From assembly GCA_026874595.1 (NCBI GenBank), contig CM049314.1, positions 70,944,300 to 71,008,299 on the forward strand: a stretch of DNA of 64,000 nt. Reading direction: 5' to 3'. A program made the position numbers and the translations under genes. The notes under the pieces are model-generated. The model was not told the origin of the DNA. It searched no databases and saw only the letters and a program-made list of their open reading frames with translations. Positions 12,754 through 26,700 of this stretch are shown here, one piece after another. Every line of letters starts with the position of its first letter. Position 1 is the first letter of the stretch. Source of the stretch: Sipunculus nudus. Its lineage: Eukaryota > Annelida > Sipuncula > Golfingiida > Sipunculidae.

Positions 12754-15700
12754 TTACAAAAGCACTGCTTCATGTTTAGCTCCTAGTGGCGTATCGTGAC
12801 CCGGATAGGCTGGGAGCGTCGCTAGCTTAATGACAGCTAGGTTGTTTATGCGTACACATATACACGGGTGGGTTTTTATAATCCACGTGTTGACATGTTT
12901 TAAAGCTAAACTCGAGAGGATATCGTGAACTGCACGTGTACATGCAGTAACACATTTGAGACCATTTTTGCGGCATGAACAGACAATTGTTCCGCACGGG
13001 TTTTTGGTTGACAGTCTACATTTGCACCTTATAAACTTAAGAATACTGTCTGGTCCTGCAGCAAAATCCGTCGTCAGTGGCGTGAGGCTGTTACCTAACA
13101 GTTTCCATCCCCAGTGCTCAGGGTCCAGTTCGTTGTTGTTCAGTTTCTTCCAAATCATCACCTGCAGGTGGACCCGTAAACTGTGAAAATGTGCTGCTCT
13201 TTCTGTAGGTGGTAGTTTCTGGGGATCAAGTGAGGTTTTGCATGTTGAAATCATTTCCATAAATTTAGCATACCGCAGACTGTTCAAGGACTCAACTTCT
13301 CTGTCACCACAGAGTAGCACAAACAATCGGATGCCAGCTTTGCCGATTTCATCTGGTGACATCTTAGGATCATCCATTATACATGATATCTGCTGTATTA
13401 CCTCGGACTTTTTCATCTTTGAAAGCAAACTAGTTTTGCCCTGACCAAAAGTGGCAAAAGTAGTATCACAACCAGTCCATGCATAAAGAAACAATATGTG
13501 TTTTGTGACTGTTTTGCCAGCCTTGTTGACAAGATCACATATTTTCCATGATTTATTGGCCTTCTGTTTCACGGACGATTTTGCCTCTGACTTAAAACAT
13601 ATATCTGCCATATCTTCATTCCAGTGGTACATCAAGAGAACTAGCAGGTCAGTGTCATCTGCTACAACGGTGACTTCTCTCCCCTGTGTTGCATACTGAA
13701 GAGCACACGCAACTATCTTGGTGTCAGCGTCTCCCGTGCTGACATGTACAATTTTACCATCATCTTGCAGGTAGCGACACAACAATGAGATGAACTGTGC
13801 CTTGTTTTTCTCATTTGTAAGAAAGATCTGCTGGTTGTTGTGGGCCATCATAGATTCACTGAGGTATATATCCGCACACGTCTTGCCAAGTCTTCTTACA
13901 TGCTCGTGGTCTTTGATTGATGGGCTCTGACCATAGCCATCAAATACGACACAGCAGTCTCCGTACTTGGTCTGAACATAATCTACATATTGTTTGGCTA
14001 TGTCCTTGTACGTTGTTTTTTTCATCCATTTTACCCTATGCAAAAGTACCCCGCCATCAAGCACATGTATGGCCTCTTTAGTAAGCTCACATGGCTTCAC
14101 ACCTGAAGTCAGGAATTTAGCTAGCTGGGCCTTTGCTGGTTTTCGCATAGCATCATTTTTTAATAAAGAGGTTGGCACTGCTGTCAGTTCATAATCGAAA
14201 TACGGTGCCATATTTTCCTGTCTCTGTACTATAGCAATCAGGCGAGAAAATAAAATATTTGGATCGATTTGAACCTTCTGCTTGTCAACTTTGACTCCCG
14301 GGTACAAATGATCTAATGCTCGAACTTGCTCGCTTCTTTTAATGGATGCCTCCGTGACACTCATATTGTCGATTTGTTTGTGGATTTTAGCCCCAATCTC
14401 CTCTGTCTGGTGACAGTTCACACCGTCACTGCCTGAAGCACTCAAACCAGAAGACAAAGAACGCAGTTTCTGTTCGTTCACATCAAAGGGGTCATGATGC
14501 TTGAACCATGTCTGGATGTTGGTCAGGTCTTTGAAATCACGCTGACATCTGGATTTTCCTAGTTCAATGTGTTGCTGCTGACTGGAGTCTAGCTTCATAT
14601 TAGTCAGCGTCGTCATGGCCTCGTGGACTTCAGCACATTTGTGCATACTGTAGATCCACTGCAGGCGGACGGACTCAGTCATGCCTCTTCCTCTGGACAG
14701 TCCTCCTCGACTCTTGATAGACCGCATCATGACTTGTTCAATGGTTAGATCCGTCCAAAGACCTGCCAAGTATCTTTTAGTTCTGCGGACAGTGTGAAAT
14801 CCATTCTCGGCGAAACAGTTATACAGCCAAGGATGGTCATTTGGCAAATCTTGCATCATTTGCAGATAAAGACGTGCACTTTTTGCATAGTTAATATGGC
14901 CAGTAGCAGCAAATAAATTCAACATCCTACTAACCGCGATGAGATGAAGACTTCTATCTCCTGTCCTTTCAGCTCTAATGAATAACTTAAGAGTTTCAAC
15001 AAATTCTATATACTGCAACCAAAGCCTTGCTGTTAACGACCTGTCTGAAAGCATTGCTTTATATTTCGCCAAGCAGATCTCCAATTTGACAAATTCATTT
15101 GATTCAAAGATGCGAGAAACTGGTATAGATTTATCTCTTACTCCGTCATACAAAGCTTTGATCTTCTTTGTTTCTGTTTCATCAAGTTCATCCTCTAGGA
15201 TTGTGATATCTCTCTCCATCTCTCCAAGATTCTTGTCACTTGGTCCATTATCTCCACAGGTATGCTCAATGGAAGATGCATTCTCAATGTCTGATCCATG
15301 TTCTTCAAGTGGATTCTCATCTATTTCTGTAAAGGTGAAACCTTGGTTCCCATTATGCAATGAACATGGAACAATTCCCATAAAAAGCTGGTTCATTAAA
15401 GCGGCCTCCACCATGAAATGCCCACGTAACGCCCTAGAAATTGCCTTTCCTGACATCATATGATGAACTGCTTTTGGTCCATATACGGTTTCTAGTGCCT
15501 CCTCTAATCCTGAACCTTTCATCATGGATCCAATGCTACCCAGGAAACTCATCATTGTATGAAATCCGCCAAGTCTGCAAACTATCTTCATTGAATTTGC
15601 AGTAATTATTTCCATAGCTTTCAGCCACAAAGGTTGATCAAATGTTATACATGGCGTTTGTATATTCAGTTGCCTAGCTTGGCTTTGAATATAGAGCAAT

Positions 15701-17468
15701 GTAGAGTAGATGGTAGAAGCAGTGATTGGTAGAAGCAGTGTTTTGGATTTTGAAGTAGGGTACTGATCTCCAGAGAAAACATGCTGCATAAACCCCGACC
15801 AGTTTGGTCTAGGATTTTCAGCCTCACTGAATAAGCCACCTGAGTGCCAAAGAAATCACAGCACAGTTCCGGGGGCAATGTGTATGGAACCTGTAGTTCA
15901 ATAATTGGTCTATAATTAACTGATGACAGACCTTTTCCAGATGGTCCTATGTATTGATGAATGGGAACCCCCCTATCCTTTAAGAGATCATTTACACTGA
16001 TACAGGGTTGTCGGACAATGGCACGTGATTTCAAGATGGGCAATGTGTCGTTTCTAGTTGTTGCAATCGCCATAATTCCCATACCATGGAATGTGTCTTG
16101 TCCATCTAAAGTTGCCACGTTGTGATCAATATTATCGGCCACCCACTGCGTGAATGTGCCAGGAAAATACTCGGCTAGAAGATTCTCAAGATTCTCACTC
16201 TGAAAAACAGATTGCTTATATCGGGTCACTTCATCATAGCTGATTGAAAATCCTAAGCGGGACAGTTCACTAATCAGCCACTTTGAGCCAAATACATGGT
16301 CCATCTCAACACCCAAACCAAACAACGTTGGTGTTATAACTGACCTTGGTCGGGCTGCCTGGACAATGCAGTGCCCAATACTGTTCTGTTTTAATTCGGA
16401 TGGAATCAACATTTTCAAGAGGAATTGCAGATTGCGTGGGATCCATTTCTTGCCACGATCGGTGTTTTCTATGTCCTCGCAGGTAGGATAATTGGATAGG
16501 TCATACTCCCTTTCTCGAATTTCTGCTCTTATGATCCTTGCTGCAGTCTTTATAACACGTTCTGTTTCATCTTCAATGTTATCTTCCTTCCCTGCGTACC
16601 AGCTATCATTTATTATGAACTTTGCCATGTTTCTGAAACAAACAACATTTTTGCGGCCTCTGATTTCAGCGAAGAAAATAAATTCCTTGTAATGTTCCTT
16701 AAGTTTTTGTTTGAGCCTCTTAACACCGTAAACTTCTGAAGGACCAGCAAATGTTGCCATTTTTTCATGTAGTTCTGAAACTGTGTACAGTTCCATGTCA
16801 CCCTCAGATTCGAGCCAATCACAAAGCATATCAAACCATTGCTTCAGCTGTTTTGCTTCGGGTCGGCCTTGGGGCTTCTTTATTGCTGATGTTCCGAATT
16901 CCTTTTTTAGGAAGAACCGCGAAAAACAGCTGTCATGGTATACAGCTTCTGCTGCAACCAAGTCAATAGATCCTAAAATACGTTGTTTTACTTCAGATGC
17001 CCAGGAGTCTTCCCTCTTGTCGCAACACTCTAGAAGCTTTTCACGTACGGGGAGAGTTTCTACAGCATGAACCCGACTTCGACCTGGATGTCGATCATCT
17101 GGCGCAGCAGATGCTCCACAAAACAAACAGTGTTCTTTCGGATTGAATGGCAACAAACTTGACCTAAGTTTTTTGGCGCAAGGCTCCTCTACAGTTTTAG
17201 TACTGTTGATTCTTTTTTGGTCAGTGAAATCTCGACGGCAGGTTTGATGTACTAACACCTTTTTTACTGGTGAAGAACAAATACATTCATTAAGATATTT
17301 GTTAAGTTCTGACTCCCCTCGTTGTTCAGCGCAACTGATTATTCTCTGTAAGCCCTTCCTTGTTACAGTTACGGATGGTCTATTTTCAGTGAAGCTTAAT
17401 TTACATATGACACAACAGTCTCCCGGGCAGTTTGAGAAGGCATTTGATGAAGTCGGCACCTCGGCCAT
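12754..17468 (-). pseudogene. PIN/FEN-like nuclease-CXC family gene, array copy A (one frameshift)
   Basis: This is the most complete C-terminal copy. Residues 1-536 read from 17468 and show zinc-type pairs C19/C22...H74/C77 and C114/C117...H178/C181, then DNIDHN...LDG..TFHGMG near 444. A one-base loss in an A-run near 15855 shifts the frame. The rest is open from 15789 for 1,011 codons. It holds VVFDGYG, SIKDHEHVRR, STGDADTKIVACA, VADDTDLLVLL and GCDTT.ATFGQGK, in the order of a PIN/FEN nuclease, then the CXC-type run CKC...C..IVCSCRKNGLKC...C. The function is unknown; a DNA-binding nuclease-like role is inference. The frame leaves the array at 12940 and ends 62 codons later in unrelated flank, so the CXC end is lost. 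Oddities are Phe in place of Ser in the GCDTTS motif and the shared small indel at 15713-15740. A TATA-like TTTTATATTTAAA lies just upstream of the start. Confidence 0.85.
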
Positions 17469-18360
17469 ATTTTATCATGGACAGTTATTGCAATTTAAAT
17501 ATAAAAGTGATGGATATCAACAAATAAGTTACACCGTAGCAATTGTACAAATGAATAAAGAAGTCTAGTAATCTATCAAACTTAGTTGCAGGTAAACTCA
17601 GTCCATATTGTCAGGGTAAATGAATGTTTAATTGCCACCATAGGCTTTTCTGAGAAGTGTTACCTGTCTTGTTTCTTAAAAACAGGCAATACCCGGGCGC
17701 TGTAAATCTATGTGACCATTTGAAGATAACACATTTTATCAATGGTGAGATCGTTGTATTTAAACACAAGCGTTTACCGAGTACAAAGCCCGAGCTGCTA
17801 CCAGCTTGCGTGTAAACCACAAGACCGAGGTATCGTTTACAGGGGAACAGCTATATTCCCCAGGCCGCGGTCGGTCTAATGCCTAGTGCCCGATGTATTA
17901 CATTGTATCTTAGCAAGTGCACGCACTCCGGCAATAAATGTATCTAATGTAGTTTTACTTGATTGACACCGTATTCAGATTTCAATAATGGTTTGACACT
18001 GCCCAATGGAGTACAGATGTATCATTTTGAATGTATTACGTTTCATAACTTTAAATGATAAAATATTATTTCAAGGTTGAAAAACAACAACATAAGTTCA
18101 GGAAATGATTCTATTTGACTGAACACTTTAAAATAAAACGTCGTATTCATTATAAAAATATTGGCTAACGTTGAATGTAAACAGATTAAAAAATAAATGC
18201 GGATCAACATAGATTTTCATGTTTCAGGCTGTCACTTTTATTCTAAAAAAGTAAATGTTTCAAACTGCTGTAAAATATTTTCCCCAAAGCGGATTTTAGC
18301 GGATTTTGGATATGTTATTCTACTCAATGCGGCCTTTCATAATACACCAAATTTAGCTTT

Positions 18361-21300
18361 CTACCATTTTTTTTCCATGTACAACTCATTTCTGGGCTTT
18401 AACGACCCGACTAAATCTCCACATGCAGTAACACATTTGAGACCATTTTTGCGGCATGAACAGACAATTGTTCCGCACGGGTTTTTGGTTGACAGTCTAC
18501 ATTTGCACCTTATAAACTTAAGAATACTGTCTGGTCCTGCAGCCAAATCCGTCATCAGTGGCGTGAGGCTGTTACCTAACAGTTTCCATCCCCAGTGCTC
18601 AGGGTCCAGTTCGTTGTTGTTCAGTTTCTTCCAAATCATCACCTGCAGGTGGACCCGTAAACTGTGAAAATGTGCTGCTCTTTCTGTAGGTGGTAGTTTC
18701 TGGGGATCAAGTGAGGTTTTGCATGTTGAAATCATTTCCATGAATTGAGCATACCGCAGACTGTTCAAGGACTCAACTTCTCTGTCACCACAGAGTAGCA
18801 CAAACAATCGGATGCCAGCTTTGCCGATTTCATCTGGTGACATCTTAGGATCATCCATTATACATGATATCTGCTGTATTACCTCGGATTTTTCATCTTT
18901 GAAAGCAAACTAGTTTTGCCCTGGCCAAAAGTGGCAGAAGTAGTATCACAACCAGTCCATGCATGAAGAAACAATATGTGTTTTGTGACTGTTTTGCCAG
19001 CCTTGTTGACAAGATCACATATTTTCCATGATTTATTGGCCTTCTGTTTCACGGACGATTTTGCCTCTGACTTAAAACATATATCTGCCATATATTCATT
19101 CCAGTGGTACATCAAGAGAACTAGCAGGTCAGTGTCATCTGCTACAACGGTGACTTCTCTCCCCTGTGTTGCATACTGAAGAGCACACGCAACTATCTTG
19201 GTGTCAGCGTCTCCCGTGCTGACATGTACAATTTTACCATCATCTTGCAGGTAGTGACACAACAATGAGATGAACTGTGCCTTGTTTTTCTCATTTGTAA
19301 GAAAGATCTGCTGGTTGTTGTGGGCCATCATAGATTCACTGAGGTATATATCCGCACACGTCTTGCCAAGTTTTCTTACATGCTCGTGGTCTTTGATTGA
19401 TGGGCTCTGACCATAGCCATCAAATACGACACAGCAGTCTCCGTACTTGGTCTGAACATAATCTACATATTGTTTGGCTATGTCCTTGTACGTTGTTTTT
19501 TTCATCCATTTTACCCTATGCAAAAGTGCCCCGCCATCAAGCACATGTATGGCCTCTTTAGTAAGCTCACATGGCTTCACACCTGAAGTCAGGAATTTAG
19601 CTAGCTGGGCCTTTGCTGGTTTTCGCATAGCATCATTTTTTAATAAAGAGGTTGGCACTGCTGTCAGTTCATAATCGAAATACGGTGCCATATTTTCCTG
19701 TCTCTGTACTATAGCAATCAGGCGAGAAAATAAAATATTTGGATCGATTTGAACCTTCTGCTTGTCAACTTTGACTCCCGGGTACAAATGATCTAATGCT
19801 CGAACTTGCTCGCTTCTTTTAATGGATGCCTCCGTGACACTCATATTGTCGATTTGTTTGTGGATTTTAGCCCCAATCTCCTCTGTCTGGTGCCTGAAGC
19901 ACTCAAACCAGAAGACAAAGAACGCAGTTTCTGTTCGTTCACATCAAAGAGGTCATGATGCTTGAACCATGTCTGGTTGTTGGTCAGGTCTTTGAAATCA
20001 CGCTGACATCTGGATTTTCCTAGTTCAATGTGTTGCTGCTGACTGGAGTCTAGCTTCATATTAGTCAGCGCCGTCATGGCCTCGTGGACTTCAGCACATT
20101 TGTGCATACTGTAGATCCACTGCAGGCGGACGGACTCAGTCAAGCCTCTTCCTCTGGACAGTCCTCCTCGACTCTTGATAGACCGCATCATGACTTGTTC
20201 AATGGTTAGATCCGTCCAAAGACCTGCCAAGTATCTTCTAGTTCTGCGGACAGTGTGAAATCCATTCTCGGCGAAACAGTTATACAGCCAAGGATGGTCA
20301 TTTGGCAAATCTTGCATCATTTGCAGATAAAGACGTGCACTTTTTGCATAGTTAATATGGCCAGTAGCAGCAAATAAATTCAACATCCTACTAACCGCGA
20401 TGAGATGAAGACTTCAATCTCCTGTCCTTTCAGCTCTAATGAATAACTTAAGAGTTTCAACAAATTCTATATACTGCAACCAAAGCTTTGCTGTTAACGA
20501 CCTGTCTGAAAGCATTGCTTTATATTTCGCCAAGCAGATCTCCAATTTGACAAATTCATTTGATTCAAAGATGCGAGAAACTGGTATAGATTTATCTCTT
20601 ACTCCGTCATACAAAGCTTTGATCTTCTTTGTTTCTGTTTCATCAAGTTCATCCTCTAGGATTGTGATATCTCTCTCCATCTCTCCAAGATTCTTGTCAC
20701 TTGGTCCATTATCTCCACAGGTATGCTCAATGGAAGATGCATTCTCAATGTCTGATCCATGTTCTTCAAGTGGATTCTCATCTATTTCTGTAAAGGTGAA
20801 ACCTTGGTTCCCATTATGCAATGAACATGGAACAATTCCCATAAAAAGCTGGTTCATTAAAGCGGCCTCCACCATGAAATGCCCACGTAACGCCCTAGAA
20901 ATTGCCTTTCCTGACATCATATGATGAACTGCTTTTGGTCCATATACGGTTTCTAGTGCCTCCTCTAATCCTGAACCTTTCATCATGGATCCAATGCTAC
21001 CCAGGAAACTCATCATTGTATGAAATCCGCCAAGTCTGCAAACTATCTTCATTGAATTTGCAGTAATTATTTCCATAGCTTTCAGCCACAAAGGTTGATC
21101 AAATGTTATACATGGCGTTTGTATATTCAGTTGCCTAGCTTGGCTTTGAATATAGAGCAATGTAGAGTAGATGGTAGAAGCAGTGATTGGTAGAAGCAGT
21201 GTTTTGGATTTTGAAGTAGGGTACTGATCTCCAGAGAAAACATGCTGCATAAACCCCGACCAGTTTGGTCTAGGATTTTCAGCCTCACTGAATAAGCCAC

Positions 21301-22929
21301 CTGAGTGCCAAAGAAATCACAGCACAGTTCCGGGGGCAATGTGTATGGAACCTGTAGTTCAATAATTGGTCTATAATTAACTGATGACAGACCTTTTCCA
21401 GATGGTCCTATGTATTGATGAATGGGAACCCCCCTATCCTTTAAGAGATCATTTACACTGATACAGGGTTGTCGGACAATGGCACGTGATTTCAAGATGG
21501 GCAATGTGTCGTTTCTAGTTGTTGCAATCGCCATAATTCCCATACCATGGAATGTGTCTTGTCCATCTAAAGTTGCCACGTTGTGATCAATATTATCGGC
21601 CACCCACTGCGTGAATGTGCCAGGAAAATACTCGGCTAGAAGATTCTCAAGATTCTCACTCTGAATAACAGATTGCTTATATCGGGTCACTTCATCATAG
21701 CTGATTGAAAATCCTAAGCGGGACAGTTCACTAATCAGCCACTTTGAGCCAAATACATGGTCCATCTCAACACCCAAACCAAACAACGTTGGTGTTATAA
21801 CTGACCTTGGTCGGGCTGCCTGGACAATGCAGTGCCCAATACTGTTCTGTTTTAATTCGGATGGAATCAACATTTTCAAGAGGAATTGCAGATTGCGTGG
21901 GATCCATTTCTTGCCACGATCGGTGTTTTCTATGTCCTCGCAGGTAGGATAATTGGATAGGTCATACTCCCTTTCTCGAATTTCTGCTCTTATGATCCTT
22001 GCTGCAGTCTTTATAACACGTTCTGTTTCATCTTCAATGTTATCTTCCTTCCCTGCGTACCAGCTATCATTTATTATGAACTTTGCCATGTTTCTGAAAC
22101 AAACAACATTTTTGCGGCCTCTGATTTCAGCGAAGAAAATAAATTCCTTGTAATGTTCCTTAAGTTTTTGTTTGAGCCTCTTAACACCGTAAACTTCTGA
22201 AGGACCAGCAAATGTTGCCATTTTTTCATGTAGTTCTGAAACTGTGTACAGTTCCATGTCACCCTCAGATTCGAGCCAATCACAAAGCATATCAAACCAT
22301 TGCTTCAGCTGTTTTGCTTCGGGTCGGCCTTGGGGCTTCTTTATTGCTGATGTTCCGAATTCCTTTTTTAGGAAGAACCGCGAAAAACAGCTGTCATGGT
22401 ATACAGCTTCTGCTGCAACCAAGTCAATAGATCCTAAAATACGTTGTTTTACTTCAGATGCCCAGGAGTCTTCCCTCTTGTCGCAACACTCTAGAAGCTT
22501 TTCACGTACGGGGAGAGTTTCTACAGCATGAACCCGACTTCGACCTGGATGTCGATCATCTGGCGCAGCAGATGCTCCACAAAACAAACAGTGTTCTTTC
22601 GGATTGAATGGCAACAAACTTGACCTAAGTTTTTTGGCGCAAGGCTCCTCTACAGTTTTAGTACTGTTGATTCTTTTTTGGTCAGTGAAATCTCGATGGC
22701 AGGTTTGATGTACTAACACCTTTTTTACTGGTGAAGAACAAATACATTCATTAAGATATTTGTTAAGTTCTGACTCCCCTCGTTGTTCAGCGCAACTGAT
22801 TATTCTCTGTAAGCCCTTCCTTGTTACAGTTACGGATGGTCTATTTTCAGTGAAGCTTAATTTACATATGACACAACAGTCTCCCGGGCAGTTTGAGAAG
22901 GCATTTGATGAAGTCGGCACCTCGGCCAT
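18361..22929 (-). pseudogene. PIN/FEN-like nuclease-CXC family gene, array copy B (most damaged)
   Basis: It starts like copy A, with the N-terminal 536 residues intact apart from an Arg-to-His change beside the first HxxC pair. Four breaks follow: the A-run frameshift near 21312 shared with A and C; TGA at 20414-20416 where copy A has AGA; a private 19-bp deletion near 19891; and a one-base loss near 18886-18893 that ends the nuclease-like domain after GCDTTSATFGQGK. The CXC motif reads through the unit junction, CVTACGDLVGS, before a stop past 18361. Between breaks the codons are conserved almost exactly, so the damage is recent. It carries every lesion found in its two neighbours' facing halves. 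Confidence 0.85.
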
Positions 22930-23784
22930 ATTTTATCATGGACAGTTATTGCAATTTAAATATAAAAGTGATGGATATCAACAAATAAGTTACACCGTAG
23001 CAATTGTACAAATGAATAAAGAAGTCTAGTAATCTATCAAACTTAGTTGCAGGTAAACTCAGTCCATATTGTCAGGGTAAATGAATGTTTAATTGCCACC
23101 ATAGGCTTTTCTGAGAAGTGTTACCTGTCTTGTTTCTTAAAAACAGGCAATACCCGGGCGCTGTAAATCTATGTGACCATTTGAAGATAACACATTTTAT
23201 CAATGGTGAGATCGTTGTATTTAAACACAAGCGTTTACCGAGTACAAAGCCCGAGCTGCTACCAGCTTGCGTGTAAACCACAAGACCGAGGTATCGTTTA
23301 CAGGGGAACAGCTATATTCCCCAGGCCGCGGTCGGTCTAATGCCTAGTGCCCGATGTATTACATTGTATCTTAGCAAGTGCACGCACTCCGGCAATAAAT
23401 GTATCTAATGTAGTTTTACTTGATTGACACCGTATTCAGATTTCAATAATGGTTTGACACTGCCCAATGGAGTACAGATGTATCATTTTGAATGTATTAC
23501 GTTTCATAACTTTAAATGATAAAATATTATTTCAAGGTTGAAAAACAACAACATAAGTTCAGGAAATGATTCTATTTGACTGAACACTTTAAAATAAAAC
23601 GTCGTATTCATTATAAAAATATTGGCTCATGTTGAATGTAAACAGATTAAAAAATAAATGCGGATCAACGTAGATTTTCATGTTTCAGGCTGTCACTTTT
23701 ATTCTAAAAAAGTAAATGTTTCAAACTGCTGTAAAATATTTTCCCCAAAGCGGATTTTAGCGGATTTTGGATATGTTATTCTAC

Positions 23785-26700
23785 TCAATGCGGCCTTTCA
23801 TAATACACCAAATTTAGCTTTCTACCATTTTTTTCCATGTACAACTCATTTCTGGGCTTTAACGACCCGACTAAATCTCCACATGCAGTAACACATTTGA
23901 GACCATTTTTGCGGCATGAACAGACAATTGTTCCGCACGGGTTTTTGGTTGACAGTCTACATTTGCACCTTATAAACTTAAGAATACTGTCTGGTCCTGC
24001 AGCCAAATCCGTCATCAGTGGTGTGAGGCTGTTACCTAACAGTTTCCATCCCCAGTGCTCAGGGTCCAGTTCGTTGTTGTTCAGTTTCTTCCAAATCATC
24101 ACCTGCAGGTGGACCCGTAAACTGTGAAAATGTGCTGCTCTTTCTGTAGGTGGTAGTTTCTGGGGATCAAGTGAGGTTTTGCATGTTGAAATCATTTCCA
24201 TGAATTTAGCATACCGCAGACTGTTCAAGGACTCAACTTCTCTGTCACCACAGAGTAGCACAAACAATCGGATGCCAGCTTTGCCGATTTCATCTGGTGA
24301 CATCTTAGGATCATCCATTATACATGATATCTGCTGTATTACCTCGGATTTTTCATCTTTGAAAGCAAACTAGTTTTGCCCTGGCCAAAAGTGGCAGAAG
24401 TAGTATCACAACCAGTCCATGCATGAAGAAACAATATGTGTTTTGTGACTGTTTTGCCAGCCTTGTTGACAAGATCACATATTTTCCATGATTTATTGGC
24501 CTTCTGTTTCACGGACGATTTTGCCTCTGACTTAAAACATATATCTGCCATATATTCATTCCAGTGGTACATCAAGAGAACTAGCAGGTCAGTGTCATCT
24601 GCTACAACGGTGACTTCTCTCCCCTGTGTTGCATACTGAAGAGCACACGCAACTATCTTGGTGTCAGCGTCTCCCGTGCTGACATGTACAATTTTACCAT
24701 CATCTTGCAGGTAGTGACACAACAATGAGATGAACTGTGCCTTGTTTTTCTCATTTGTAAGAAAGATCTGCTTGTTGTTGTGGGCCATCATAGATTCACT
24801 GAGGTATATATCCGCACACGTCTTGCCAAGTTTTCTTACATGCTCGTGGTCTTTGATTGATGGGCTCTGACCATAGCCATCAAATACGACACAGCAGTCT
24901 CCGTACTTGGTCTGAACATAATCTACATATTGTTTGGCTATGTCCTTGTACGTTGTTTTTTTCATCCATTTTACCCTATGCAAAAGTGCCCCGCCATCAA
25001 GCACATGTATGGCCTCTTTAGTAAGCTCACATGGCTTCACACCTGAAGTCAGGAATTTAGCTAGCTGGGCCTTTGCTGGTTTTCGCATAGCATCATTTTT
25101 TAATACAGAGGTTGGCACTGCTGTCAGTTCATAATCGAAATACGGTGCCATATTTTCCTGTCTCTGTACTATAGCAATCAGGCGAGAAAATAAAATATTT
25201 GGATCGATTTGAACCTTCTGCTTGTCAACTTTGACTCCCGGGTACAAATGATCTAATGCTCGAACTTGCTCGCTTCTTTTAATGGATGCCTCCGTGACAC
25301 TCATATTGTCGATTTGTTTGTGGATTTTAGCCCCAATCTCCTCTGTCTGGTGACAGTTCACACCGTCAGTGCCTGAAGCACTCAAACCAGAAGACAAAGA
25401 ACGCAGTTTCTGTTCGTTCACATCAAAGAGGTCATGATGCTTGAACCATGTCTGGATGTTGGTCAGGTCTTTGAAATCACGCTGACATCTGGATTTTCCT
25501 AGTTCAATGTGTTGCTGCTGACTGGAGTCTAGCTTCATATTAGTCAGCGCCGTCATGGCCTCGTGGACTTCAGCACATTTGTGCATACTGTAGATCCATT
25601 GCAGGCGGACGGACTCAGTCATGCCTCTTCCTCTGGACAGTCCTCCTCGACTCTTGATAGACCGCATCATGACTTGTTCAATGGTTAGATCCGTCCAAAG
25701 ACCTGCCAAGTATCTTCTAGTTCTGCGGACAGTGTGAAATCCATTCTCGGCGAAACAGTTATACAGCCAAGGATGGTCATTTGGCAAATCTTGCATCATT
25801 TGCAGATAAAGACGTGCACTTTTTGCATAGTTAATATGGCCAGTAGCAGCAAATAAATTCAACATCCTACTAACCGCGATGAGATGAAGACTTCAATCTC
25901 CTGTCCTTTCAGCTCTAATGAATAACTTAAGAGTTTCAACAAATTCTATATACTGCAACCAAAGCCTTGCTGTTAACGACCTGTCTGAAAGCATTGCTTT
26001 ATATTTCGCCAAGCAGATCTCCAATTTGACAAATTCATTTGATTCAAAGATGCGAGAAACTGGTATAGATTTATCTCTTACTCCGTCATACAAAGCTTTG
26101 ATCTTCTTTGTTTCTGTTTCATCAAGTTCATCCTCTAGGATTGTGATATCTCTCTCCATCTCTCCAAGATTCTTGTCACTTGGTCCATTATCTCCACAGG
26201 TATGCTCAATGGAAGATGCATTCTCAATGTCTGATCCATGTTCTTCAAGTGGATTCTCATCTATTTCTGTAAAGGTGAAACCTTGGTTCCCATTATGCAA
26301 TGAACATGGAACAATTCCCATAAAAAGCTGGTTCATTAAAGCGGCCTCCACCATGAAATGCCCACGTAACGCCCTAGAAATTGCCTTTCCTGACATCATA
26401 TGATGAACTGCTTTTGGTCCATATACGGTTTCTAGTGCCTCCTCTAATCCTGAACCTTTCATCATGGATCCAATGCTACCCAGGAAACTCATCATTGTAT
26501 GAAATCCGCCAAGTCTGCAAACTATCTTCATTGAATTTGCAGTAATTATTTCCATAGCTTTCAGCCACAAAGGTTGATCAAATGTTATACATGGCGTTTG
26601 TATATTCAGTTGCCTAGCTTGGCTTTGAATATAGAGCAATGTAGAGTAGATGGTAGAAGCAGTGATTGGTAGAAGCAGTGTTTTGGATTTTGAAGTAGGG

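Noticed and set aside
14978-15463. 161-codon plus-strand frame, repeated unchanged in all four array units (also at 20439, 25918 and 31399)
   Set aside because: It lies exactly antisense to the well-supported minus-strand gene, is Ser-rich from complementary codons, and its conservation is explained by recent unit duplication.
17840-17865. Structured RNA at the 'ggggaacagctatattcccc' hairpin upstream of each array gene
   Set aside because: A single 6-bp stem with no further structure or known family, so there is too little to call an RNA gene.
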